Shown here in pieces: positions 1-8,500 of a stretch of 39,687 nt of DNA. The notes below the pieces were generated by a model that saw only the letters and a program-made list of their open reading frames with translations, made no database searches and had not been told where the DNA came from. The stretch's first letter is position 1. Every line of letters begins with the position of its first letter. A program made the position numbers and the translations under genes. The stretch covers positions 1-39,687 of the forward strand of contig CAJTMV010000036.1 of the NCBI GenBank assembly GCA_910577225.1, read 5' to 3'. Source of the DNA: an uncultured Eubacterium sp. Lineage in GTDB: Bacteria; Bacillota; Clostridia; Lachnospirales; Lachnospiraceae.

Positions 1-310
1 TCGCTTTCACTATTTCTTCGCTTTCACTATTTCTTCGCTTTCACTATTTCTTCGCTTTCACTATTTCTTCGCTTTCACTATTTCTTCGCTTTCACTATTT
101 CTTCGCTTTCACTATTTCTTCGCTTTCACTATTTCTTCGCTTTCACTATTTCTTCGCTTTCACTATTTCTTCGCTTTCACTATTTCTTCGCTTTCACTAT
201 TTCTTCGCTTTCACTATTTCTTCGCTTTCACTATTTCTTCGCTTTCACTATTTCTTCGCTTTCACTATTTCTTCGCTTTCACTATTTCTTCGCTTTCACT
301 ATTTCTTCGC
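1..310. repeat. 17-bp tandem repeat array (at least 18 copies)
   Basis: The unit TCGCTTTCACTATTTCT is repeated without visible variation from base 1 to 306, followed by a 4-base partial copy. The array is cut by the window edge, so its true length is unknown. It starts about 43 bp downstream of the trpF stop codon, where the next trp gene would be expected. Because 17 is not a multiple of 3, all three frames read the same 17-residue cycle. The plus strand is open throughout. The minus strand meets TAG in every unit, in the context TAGTG. Confidence 0.97.
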
Positions 311-352
311 CAATTTTGCACGAATTTTCTTATTATAGATATTTCATCTGAC

Positions 353-952
353 TCAGGACTCGCGTACCATTTTTATTAGTTCGCCAATTTTACGCGGATC
401 CTTATACCCATTTGTTTCTGCCGCACTGGACAAGTCGATGGCATACGCGCCTTTCGTAAGCGCATCCGCCAGATTATCCGGACCGATACCGCCCGCCAAA
501 AAGAACGGTTTTTCGCATCCTGCAATCAGATCCCAGTCAAAGGTACATCCTGTTCCCCCTGCGCCGTTGTCAAACAACAGATAATCCGCGCTGCTTTCCT
601 GCCATCTGTCCATATCCAGGATCGATTGCACTGCTACCGCTTTAATAACCGGTCTGCCCGTCTGTTCCCTGATCCAGCGGATATCCTGCTCTGTTTCCTG
701 TCCATGCAGCTGGGCGATATCTATGGTACGCTCGCACAGCAGACGGGCAACCGTCTCTTTCGTCTCATTGACAAATACGCCGACTGCCTGAATCTCATCA
801 GAAAGCATTCGTTTCAATTGCACCGCCTGTCGTTCCGTAAGATACCTCCGGCTCTTTTTTGCGAATACAAATCCTATATAGTCCGGTTTGTATCGATTCG
901 CTGCCCAAATGTCCTCTGATCTTGTCAGTCCGCAAATTTTAATTTTTGTCAT
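353..952 (-). CDS. trpF: Phosphoribosylanthranilate isomerase
   Basis: This cytoplasmic TIM-barrel enzyme carries out the Amadori rearrangement of phosphoribosylanthranilate to CdRP in tryptophan synthesis. The 199-residue length is normal for the family. The N-terminus KIKICGLTR carries the catalytic Cys, and a glycine-rich phosphate-binding segment (FLAGGIGPDN) and the late SSAAE motif are visible. The start is supported by AAGGA upstream of ATG. It lies 29 bp downstream of trpC in the same operon and is the last trp gene in the window. Its 3' coding end shares AAAATTGGCGAA with the sequence that begins the adjoining 17-bp repeat array. Confidence 0.96.
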   Translation of the reverse strand: MTKIKICGLTRSEDIWAANRYKPDYIGFVFAKKSRRYLTERQAVQLKRMLSDEIQAVGVFVNETKETVARLLCERTIDIAQLHGQETEQDIRWIREQTGRPVIKAVAVQSILDMDRWQESSADYLLFDNGAGGTGCTFDWDLIAGCEKPFFLAGGIGPDNLADALTKGAYAIDLSSAAETNGYKDPRKIGELIKMVRES

Positions 953-981
953 ATTCGTTCCTTTTTATTTTAGCCTCTTTC

Positions 982-1782
982 CTATTTATCTGTCAGAAAC
1001 ACCTGATCCGCAAACTCTTTTAATATTGCCCGCTTATCCGCAGCCCTCATAAGCGTTTCCCCTATCAGCACGGCGTCTGTTCCGTTTCGCTGCAGATTTG
1101 CAATATCCGCCGCATTTCGTATACCGCTTTCCGACACAAACAGGACCTCGTCCGGTACCAGTTCCCTTAACCGTATGCTTGTCGTAATATCTACTTCAAA
1201 CGTTTTCAGATCCCGGTTATTAACCCCTATGATTCCTGCACCGCTCTTTAACGCACGCTCCAGCTCTTTTTCATTATGCACCTCCACAAGTGCAGAAAGT
1301 CCTATACTTCTCGCAATAGTTATATATTCTTTTAACTGATCGTCCGTCAAAATTCCACAGATCAGCAAGACTGCGGATGCTCCCAGCACCTTTGCTTCAT
1401 AGATCATATATGCATCGACTGTAAAATCCTTGCGCAATATAGGAATCGATACCTGCAGCGCAATCTCTTGTAAATACCGGTCATCGCCCTGAAAATAAAA
1501 CGGTTCCGTCAGACAGGAGATCGCCGCCGCACCCGCCGTTTCATATTCTCTTGCAATCTGAACATAGGGAAAATCCTTTGCAATTACTCCTTTGGATGGC
1601 GACGCTTTCTTGACCTCACAAATAAAAGAAATCCCCTTTTGTTTTAAAGCCTGCTCAAATGGAAATCCTGTATCCGCATGCATAGATTCTGCCTGTCGCC
1701 GCAGCGTTTCCATCGAAACCTGTTTTTTACGTTCCAAAATCCGTTCCCTTGTCTTTTTCACGATTTCGTCCAAAATTGTCAT
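982..1782 (-). CDS. trpC: Indole-3-glycerol phosphate synthase
   Basis: The enzyme closes the indole ring, converting CdRP to indole-3-glycerol phosphate. The 266 residues match the monofunctional family. ICEVKKASPSKG near residue 55 contains the catalytic Lys and phosphate contacts. ILRKDF, IGVNNRDL and VSESGI follow in the expected order of the barrel strands. A GAGGTGAGAT ribosome binding site precedes ATG. The gene sits between trpD and trpF, so CdRP passes between two adjacent enzymes of the pathway. It is intact, with no anomaly. Confidence 0.97.
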   Translation of the reverse strand: MTILDEIVKKTRERILERKKQVSMETLRRQAESMHADTGFPFEQALKQKGISFICEVKKASPSKGVIAKDFPYVQIAREYETAGAAAISCLTEPFYFQGDDRYLQEIALQVSIPILRKDFTVDAYMIYEAKVLGASAVLLICGILTDDQLKEYITIARSIGLSALVEVHNEKELERALKSGAGIIGVNNRDLKTFEVDITTSIRLRELVPDEVLFVSESGIRNAADIANLQRNGTDAVLIGETLMRAADKRAILKEFADQVFLTDK

Positions 1783-1854
1783 ATCTCACCTCAATTTTTA
1801 TTGTTTTCTTTTTTATTTCCGTCCCCCTGAATCGTATTGACTTCTATTCACATC

Positions 1855-2880
1855 TTATCCGGCTGCCATCGTCACCTCATTTGACAGTTCTACAAACTGC
1901 CGCAGCCGCTCTTTCGCACTTCCATCATCGATCAGCTGCATGGCCATACGCACACCCTGATCGACAGAGGCTGCTTTGCCCGCTACATACAGTCCCGCGC
2001 CTGCATTTAAAACAACGGCGTCCCGCTTCGGCCCTTTTTTCCCGTCCAGGATGTCTGTTGTAATCCTCGCATTCTCTTCCGGTGTTCCGCCTTTCAGATC
2101 TGCTTTCCGGCATTTTTCCAGTCCAAACTGTTCCGGTTCGATCTGATACGACCGATAGGTTCCGTCTTTTACTTCACAAACAGTGGTCGGCGCGCTCATC
2201 GATATTTCGTCCAGAATGTCCTGACCATATACCACCATTGCACTTTTTACTCCAAGATTGGTCAGCACCCTCGCAAGAGGTTCGACCAGAGCCTCGTCAT
2301 AAACGCCCATGACCTGCATATTTGCTCCAGCCGGGTTGGTTAACGGACCGAGAATATTAAATACAGTGCGAATGCCAAGCTCTTTCCGTACCGGTGCTAC
2401 ATATTTCATTGCCAGATGATAGTTCTGCGCAAACAAAAAGCAAATATTAATTTTATTTAATATCTTTGTGCTTTGTTCCGGCGGAATAGAGATATTAACT
2501 CCAAGCGCCTCCAACACATCTGCCGCACCGCACCTGCTGGACGCCGCACGATTGCCATGTTTTGCAACCGGCACACCTCCCGCGGCAATAACCAGCGCCG
2601 CAGTCGTTGAAATATTAAATGAATCGGAATGATCTCCCCCAGTTCCTACAATTTCGAGGATATCCATATCATGCAGCAGACGAATACAATGCTCACGCAT
2701 TCCTTTTGCAGACCCTGTAATCTCATCGATCGTTTCTCCTTTCATGGAGAGAGCTGTCAGATACGCACTCATCTGAATCTGACTGGTGTCCCCGTTCATG
2801 ATTTCATCCATAACCGATTTTGCCATATCGTAACTTAAATTTTTCCCATTGCTCAGATCGATAATTGCTTCTTTAATCAT
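1855..2880 (-). CDS. trpD: Anthranilate phosphoribosyltransferase
   Basis: It transfers the phosphoribosyl group of PRPP to anthranilate. The 341 residues are full length. The family signatures are present: VGTGGDHSDSFNIST near residue 80 for PRPP binding, KHGNRAASSRCGAADVLE with the anthranilate-contacting Arg/His, and the metal-binding DE region near residue 220. GGAGG lies nine bases upstream of the ATG. It is separate from trpG, unlike the enterobacterial TrpGD fusion. The gaps are 84 bp from trpG and 72 bp to trpC, looser than the rest of the operon. Confidence 0.97.
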   Translation of the reverse strand: MIKEAIIDLSNGKNLSYDMAKSVMDEIMNGDTSQIQMSAYLTALSMKGETIDEITGSAKGMREHCIRLLHDMDILEIVGTGGDHSDSFNISTTAALVIAAGGVPVAKHGNRAASSRCGAADVLEALGVNISIPPEQSTKILNKINICFLFAQNYHLAMKYVAPVRKELGIRTVFNILGPLTNPAGANMQVMGVYDEALVEPLARVLTNLGVKSAMVVYGQDILDEISMSAPTTVCEVKDGTYRSYQIEPEQFGLEKCRKADLKGGTPEENARITTDILDGKKGPKRDAVVLNAGAGLYVAGKAASVDQGVRMAMQLIDDGSAKERLRQFVELSNEVTMAAG

Positions 2881-2964
2881 AATATATTTCCTCCAAATTC
2901 TCCAATCTGCTATTGATGACTGACGCTTTCTTACAATTCCCAGCTACACATCCTTCATAAGCTG

Positions 2965-3564
2965 TTATGTCCTTACATTTCTGCTCCTGCCCGATAACGC
3001 GCTGCTTAGAAAATTTTGAAGCATCCGGCTGCCGTCTGGCGTCAGGACCGATTCCGGATGAAACTGCAGTCCATATACCGGATACTTTCGATGTTCCACC
3101 GCCATAATTTCCCCCTGATTCGTTTGTGCCGTTATTTTCAGACATCCCGGCAGCTTCTTTCTGAGCGCAATGAGCGAATGGTATCTGCCCGCTGTAGTTT
3201 CTTTCGATATTCCCGCAAACATTTTACTATTCTGATCCACCTGAATCATCGAGGCTTTTCCATGCATCGGCTCCTTTGCATAAGAGACGACGCCGCCAAA
3301 TGCCTCGCAAATCACCTGATGTCCGAGACATACTCCCAGAATGGGCGCCTCTTTGTACAATCTGCGTACTACATCCGTACATACTCCTGCATCTTCGGGT
3401 TTTCCTGGTCCTGGCGATAACACGATGGCCTCTGGCTGCATCTTCTCTACCTCATCCGCCAGATATTCGTCGTTGCGAATCACCCGGATATCCGGTTCCA
3501 TACTCCCAATCATCTGATACAGATTATAGGAGAAACTGTCATAATTATCGATTAATAAAATCAT
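2965..3564 (-). CDS. trpG: Anthranilate synthase glutamine amidotransferase subunit
   Basis: This class I glutamine amidotransferase supplies ammonia to TrpE. The nucleophile Cys79 is in GVCLGHQ and the His/Glu pair is in the FHPES motif near residue 170. The oxyanion-region motif SPGPGKPEDAG is also present. The 199-residue length is normal. Its ATG overlaps the trpE stop (ATGA, bases 3561-3564), which suggests translational coupling of the two subunits of one complex. A GGAGG lies within the end of trpE. A closely related PabA could look similar, but the position within a complete trp operon settles the call. Confidence 0.96.
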   Translation of the reverse strand: MILLIDNYDSFSYNLYQMIGSMEPDIRVIRNDEYLADEVEKMQPEAIVLSPGPGKPEDAGVCTDVVRRLYKEAPILGVCLGHQVICEAFGGVVSYAKEPMHGKASMIQVDQNSKMFAGISKETTAGRYHSLIALRKKLPGCLKITAQTNQGEIMAVEHRKYPVYGLQFHPESVLTPDGSRMLQNFLSSALSGRSRNVRT

Positions 3565-5054
3565 AAATCAATTCCTCCTTCCGCTTCTTTCAATGCCTGC
3601 AATACAGCTTCCGCTTTTTTTGCACATTCTGCAAATTCCCGCTCCGGCACACTATCCGCCACTATGCCAGCGCCAGACCGGACAAATACTTTACCATTTT
3701 TGGCAAATGCAAGTCTTATGGCAATACATGTGTCCAGATTTCCCGTAAAATCTATATATCCGATTGCACCTCCATAAAGTCCGCGCTTATTATTTTCCAG
3801 TTCGTTAATAATCTCACAGGCTCGTAACTTTGGCGCGCCAGACAGCGTTCCTGCCGGCAGAATTGCGTCTACTGCATCCAGCGCATCCTTATCCCCGCAT
3901 ATCTGTCCTCTGACCGTCGATCCAAGATGCATCACATGTGAAAACCGCTCGACGCTCATATATTTTTCTACCGTGACCGAACCTATACGGCTTATTTTAC
4001 CCAGATCATTTCGTCCAAGATCTACGAGCATATGATGTTCTGCCCGTTCTTTTTCGTCTGAAAGCAGACTTTGTTCCAATGCCATATCTTCCTGCCGGTC
4101 GGCCCCTCTTGGTCTTGTGCCTGCCAGAGGAAATGTGTACAACGCTCCGTCCTGCAGCTTTACAAGTGTTTCAGGTGAAGCGCCTGCGATTTCAACATCG
4201 CTGCCGGAAAAATAAAACATATACGGCGATGGATTCGTCGAGCGCAAAATCCGATACGTGTCCAACAGACTTCCTTCCATATCCGCTTCCATACGATTAG
4301 ACAATACCACCTGAAAAATATCTCCTTCCCGTATATACGACTTTGCCTTCCTTACAATCTCGCAATATTTCTCTTTGTCAAATAAATATCGAAATTCACT
4401 TTTCAGCCTTAACGGAGCATTTTCTGCCATCTGCCCATTCGTCAGCAGCATCGCCATATCGTGTAGCTTTTTTATTCCCTGCTTATAAGAATCAGCCAAA
4501 TTATCAGTTTTTATATTTACAATTAATATAATCTTCTGTCTGTAATGATCGAATGCAGCCACTTTGTCAAACAGCATCAGATCCGCGTCCTGAAAAGCCT
4601 CCTCATCTTCTGCATCCAGCTGCAAAACAGGTTCGCCATACTTCACATAGTCATAAGAAAAGTATCCTGCCAGACCTCCTGCAAACGGCGGCATTTCCTC
4701 CAGATGCGGCGCAAGATTTTCCTCCATAATGCCGCGAATCAGGCTCCCCGGATCTCGTGTCTGTCTGACAACAGATTTTCCTGTTTCCAGATCTGTAATT
4801 CGTACTTCCCCGTTCAGACAGGTAATCTGCATGACTGGTTCGTATCCCAGAAAAGAATAGCGCCCCCATTGTCTGGATGGTTCTGCACTTTCCAGTAAAA
4901 AGCAGTGATGATCTGCCTGTTTTAACCTGCGTAACGCCATCATCGTTGTCATGGAATCTGAATAAAGTTCCAGTTTCAGCGGAAATCTTCCATATCGTTT
5001 TTGTGTTTCTATGGCTAACAATTCCTGTATCTGCCTGTAAGATTGATAAAACAT
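3561..5054 (-). CDS. trpE: Anthranilate synthase component I
   Basis: It converts chorismate and ammonia to anthranilate, the committed step of tryptophan synthesis. With the start chosen here the protein is 497 residues. ATG at 5054 is preceded by GGAGGGAAACGT. The upstream in-frame ATG at 5123 lies inside the terminator of the leader and has no good ribosome binding site. The N-terminal LLES motif (residues 53-56) is the tryptophan feedback-binding element. AGTRPRG, DEKERAEHHMLVDLGRND and GTLSGAPK are the chorismate-binding catalytic motifs. It is the first gene of the operon, controlled by the T-box and by allosteric inhibition. Confidence 0.97.
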   Translation of the reverse strand: MFYQSYRQIQELLAIETQKRYGRFPLKLELYSDSMTTMMALRRLKQADHHCFLLESAEPSRQWGRYSFLGYEPVMQITCLNGEVRITDLETGKSVVRQTRDPGSLIRGIMEENLAPHLEEMPPFAGGLAGYFSYDYVKYGEPVLQLDAEDEEAFQDADLMLFDKVAAFDHYRQKIILIVNIKTDNLADSYKQGIKKLHDMAMLLTNGQMAENAPLRLKSEFRYLFDKEKYCEIVRKAKSYIREGDIFQVVLSNRMEADMEGSLLDTYRILRSTNPSPYMFYFSGSDVEIAGASPETLVKLQDGALYTFPLAGTRPRGADRQEDMALEQSLLSDEKERAEHHMLVDLGRNDLGKISRIGSVTVEKYMSVERFSHVMHLGSTVRGQICGDKDALDAVDAILPAGTLSGAPKLRACEIINELENNKRGLYGGAIGYIDFTGNLDTCIAIRLAFAKNGKVFVRSGAGIVADSVPEREFAECAKKAEAVLQALKEAEGGIDL

Positions 5055-5104
5055 ACGTTTCCCTCCTGTTCTGTCATATCCGCCTATCTGTTTCGCTGCG
5101 CAGC

Positions 5105-5159
5105 AAAAAAACACCCGGTCCATGACAAATGCAACTATGCATTATCAAGGACGGGTGTT
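5105..5159 (-). terminator. Intrinsic terminator of the trp T-box
   Basis: In the RNA, AACACCCGTCC pairs with GGACCGGGTGTT, leaving one bulged C, and a run of U follows at 5111-5105. The 5' arm is shared with the 3' strand of the antiterminator, so the two structures are mutually exclusive. Confidence 0.9.
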
Positions 5160-5266
5160 ATGATTTCAGTTTCATAATTGTTTCAGTATCGCAATCACAT
5201 CTGGCTAAATCATAAAATTCAACTGATTTGCCACATGATCGCTTGCTAAATAAAATCATGATTTCA
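5160..5266 (-). mobile_element. 89-bp hairpin insertion with 9-bp direct repeats in the T-box antiterminator loop
   Basis: The 9-mer TGAAATCAT (minus strand) occurs at 5266-5258 and again at 5168-5160, exactly 98 bp apart. The 89 bp between them fold as a hairpin. The inner arms GGCAAATCA (5232-5224) and TGATTTAGCC (5212-5203) pair with one bulge, and outside them GCGATCA (5242-5236) pairs with TGATTGC (5197-5191). Removing one repeat plus the insert leaves a T-box-to-terminator spacing typical of T-boxes. This resembles a small MITE-like insertion with target-site duplication. A 33-codon frame runs through it without a convincing ribosome binding site. Confidence 0.6.
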
Positions 5267-5542
5267 TATTCATCCGCGGTGCCACCTTGTTTTACAGGAA
5301 TTCCTGCACACTCTGAAGAGATACCATCATATCTCCGGCAACTAACGTATGCCCAACGTCGCAGAATACTTGGCGGTCTTCTGTGTCCATACAGAAACGC
5401 CTTTGACTGCGCCCTCAGCGGTCCATTTAATAATCTGCGTTTAATCCGGCTCTCACCTAACCCGGACTCTCTGGGTATGCACAACTATTTTTATCTCCGC
5501 TTCAACGGTTTTATGCGAATATTTAATTTTTATGATGTACCC

Positions 5543-5572
5543 ATTATAAACACAGGTTTTTCCTTTTGTCAA
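5543..5572 (-). promoter_or_regulatory. Sigma-A promoter of the trp operon
   Basis: TTGACA (5572-5567) and TATAAT (5548-5543) are separated by 18 bp, and transcription should start near 5536. Both hexamers match the consensus perfectly. The -35 hexamer overlaps the TGA stop codon of the upstream SNF2 gene. Confidence 0.9.
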
Positions 5573-8500
5573 GAAAAATTTTCCTCCAAAACAGAAATCA
5601 GCTGTTCTTTATCCAGCCCTCCTATCGATACTCCTCCCTCCGAAATAATCGAATCTGCAAGATTTTGCTTGTCCTCCTGCATTTTTAAAATCCGTTCTTC
5701 GATCGTCCCTTTAATAATCAGCCGCAATACCGTTACCTTGTTATCCTGTCCGATTCGGTGCGCACGGTCGGTTGCCTGATTCTGCGCCGCAAGATTCCAC
5801 CATGGATCGTAATGAATAACAATATCTGCTGCTGTCAGATTTAGTCCCGTACCCCCCGCTTTGAGCGATATCAAAAAAATATCCGCCTTCCCGTCCTGAA
5901 ATTCCGCTACCAGACGGCGCCGCTCTTCCTTGTTCGTTTTGCCCGTCAGCAAAAAAGAACGCAGCCCGTGCTCTGAAAACAGCTGTGCCAGATGCTCCAG
6001 CATAGATGCGAACTGAGAAAACAACAAAATCTTATGACCGCCGCTTACTGCATTTTCCACAACTTCCATACACGTTTTCGTCTTTGCCGACTCTCCGGAA
6101 AAGTTCTCGTATACAAGCGCCGGATCGCAGCAAATCTGCCGCAATGCCGTTAATTCTGCCAGCACCCAGAGCTTTTGTGACTGAAACTCCGCTTCTGACT
6201 GACTGGACAATGTCATCAGCAGCTGTTTTTCGCGCGCCTGATACAGACTGTTCTGCTCTCCTTCCATTTTTGCATAAATAACTTCCTCCACTTTGTCCGG
6301 CAGTTCCTTCAGAACATCTTTTTTCAAACGTCTTAATATAAACGGCCGCACAAACCGGGTCAGACGGATTCTTGCCCTTTCGTCCTTACTTTCCGCAATC
6401 GGAGCTTCCAGTTCTTCTTTAAAGCGGCGATAGCCAAATAAATATCCCGGCATTAAAAACTCAAAAATACTCCATAGTTCACTAAGTCTGTTTTCGATCG
6501 GAGTACCTGTCAGCGCAAACCGACAGTCACTCGTAATTGCTTTCACTGCCTTTGCTGCCTGCGTCGAAGCATTTTTAATATACTGTGCTTCATCGATAAT
6601 CATATAATCAAATTTTTTATCCTGATAAAAATCTATATCTCGTTTTAACAAATCATAAGAAGTAATCAAAATCGTATATTTTTCATATTCTTCTATCTGC
6701 ATTTTTCTTGTCCGGGCCGTTCCTGCAACCGCCATAACCTTTGCAGACGGGTAAAACCGCCGGCATTCCTCTTCCCAGTTATAGATCAGAGAAGCCGGAC
6801 ATACGACAAGCGCTCCCCGACCCGGATGCGCTGCCAGAAACGTGAGCACCTGCAAAGTTTTTCCGAGTCCCATATCATCTGCCAAAATTCCTCCAAATCC
6901 ATAGGATGCCAGCGAGCAGAGCCATTGAAAGCCAATCTCCTGGTACGGCCGAAGTACCGCATGTATTTCCTTTGGAATCTCCTGATCGCCGTCTTCCATC
7001 GAACGCATCTCACGTATCACCGTCTTATATTTTTTATCGCGCTCAATCCTTATATATTCAGCATTATCCCTGATTAATGCATCCAGATATAAGGAACGGT
7101 ATAACGGGACTTCCGCTTTGCGCTCCTTCAGCTGTTCTTTTGTCAGCTGGAGGCCGTCGTTTAATTCGGCCAGCACTGCCAGAGAGTTTTCGTCCATACG
7201 TACAAAATCTCCCGACTGCAGTTTATGGTATCTCTTTTTCTTTTTATAATCCGCAAGAATGTCCATTACTTCCTGCGCGCTCATTCCCTCCACATCCCAT
7301 CTTACGTCCAGCAGATTCCCTTTCATTGAAATACCTGTCGTAACGGTTGGCATTGGAATCACACGCATACTTTTAAATCGGTCAGTCGCAAATATTTCCG
7401 ACACTGTTTCCAGACGCGGCAGTCCGATTTCCAAAAATTCCAGCATCGAATCTTCCTCTTTGCTATAATAGGTCTGCTGATCCGACGCCACTTCAAAATA
7501 ATCTTCCAGAATACTGCGTACCTGAAATTCTTTGCGAATATCCCGGATAGCCTCTTCTTTTGCAGGAATTTTGGCCACGTCATATTCCATCTGCCCGTAG
7601 CGTACCTTAGCCTTACATTCAATCCGGCTGCCGACTTTATCCAAAAAGCTGTGAAAGACTGCCTCCTCCGGCTCATATGAAGTTAAATCTACATTTTCTA
7701 TTCTTACATCCAGCGCATCGCTGACCATCGGCAGCACATTTTTTGCAAAAGCTCCAAAATCTGCTTCGCTTAAATAAAACGTTGGATTTGTTAAATCCTC
7801 TCCGGAATATCCAAACCGTTTGTAATAACTATATCGTTTGATCTCTTCTCTCTGCTGCACCATCAGTCTCAAAAATCCCTTGACCTGCTCATAATAATCT
7901 CTTGTGCAGATATAGAAACAGTTTCTCCATAGCAAATACCACTGCCTGCCCCCTTCTGTCAAAAATACCGGCTCCATTTCCACATCTGCGCCTTTTGCCC
8001 TGTTTCCTCTGATATACAATGGCAGTTTTGGATTTTCACGTATAACCAATACGCCGGCCTTTTGCTGCAGCAGCTGATCATCCACACTCAGTTCTTTCCC
8101 TTCGTACATTTCCATCAAACGATCGAGCATCGGCGGCGACAGCGTAACAGAACGGCGCTGCTGCGAACTGCTGTACCCCCAGCTGTGGTAACGGAAAGAA
8201 AATTCGTTTTCATCATCTAATTCCAGCAGCAGATTTACGATTCCTGTCGATTCTCTCGTAAACGCACTCTGACTATGCGTGAACGCCAGTTTTTTTCCAT
8301 ACGAAACATAGCGCATCTGCTTGATATTGCTTACCAGCTCTCCAATATCTTTGACTACATACAGCTGTGTCGTACCAATCTTTAATTCCAGAGATTCCCT
8401 GTCCGCTTCCAGATGAAGAATCGGTATTAGCTGCACATCTCCATTTCCATATTCCTGGCAAAAATGGTTTCGATCCTGCAATACGTAATAATCTACAATA

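Larger units (their letters stand above)
5105..5536 (-). promoter_or_regulatory. Tryptophan T-box riboswitch leader of trpEGDCF
   Basis: The RNA starts near 5536. It has Stem I features, with AGAGAG and GGTGAGAG distal-loop-like motifs at about 5490-5450. The specifier context is AAATGGACC, giving a UGG (Trp) codon at 5423-5425. The canonical T-box AAGGTGGCACCGCGG is at 5275-5289. Its UGGC would pair with a tRNA 3' end having G73, as bacterial tRNA-Trp does. The antiterminator forms from CAAGG/GCGG (5289-5273) with CCCG/CCTTG (5155-5146), the same 3' strand that opens the terminator. Uncharged tRNA-Trp should therefore permit read-through into trpE. The antiterminator loop is abnormally long because of a 98-bp insertion. 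Confidence 0.93.

Noticed and set aside
1..310. CRISPR array
   Set aside because: The repeats are 17 bp, head to tail, with no spacers. This is a minisatellite.
1..310. Plus-strand protein made of a 17-residue repeat
   Set aside because: All plus frames are open only because the unit lacks stops on that strand. There is no start codon or ribosome binding site in the window.
626..919. Plus-strand ORF inside trpF
   Set aside because: It is a frame shadow of trpF with no ribosome binding site or recognisable domain.
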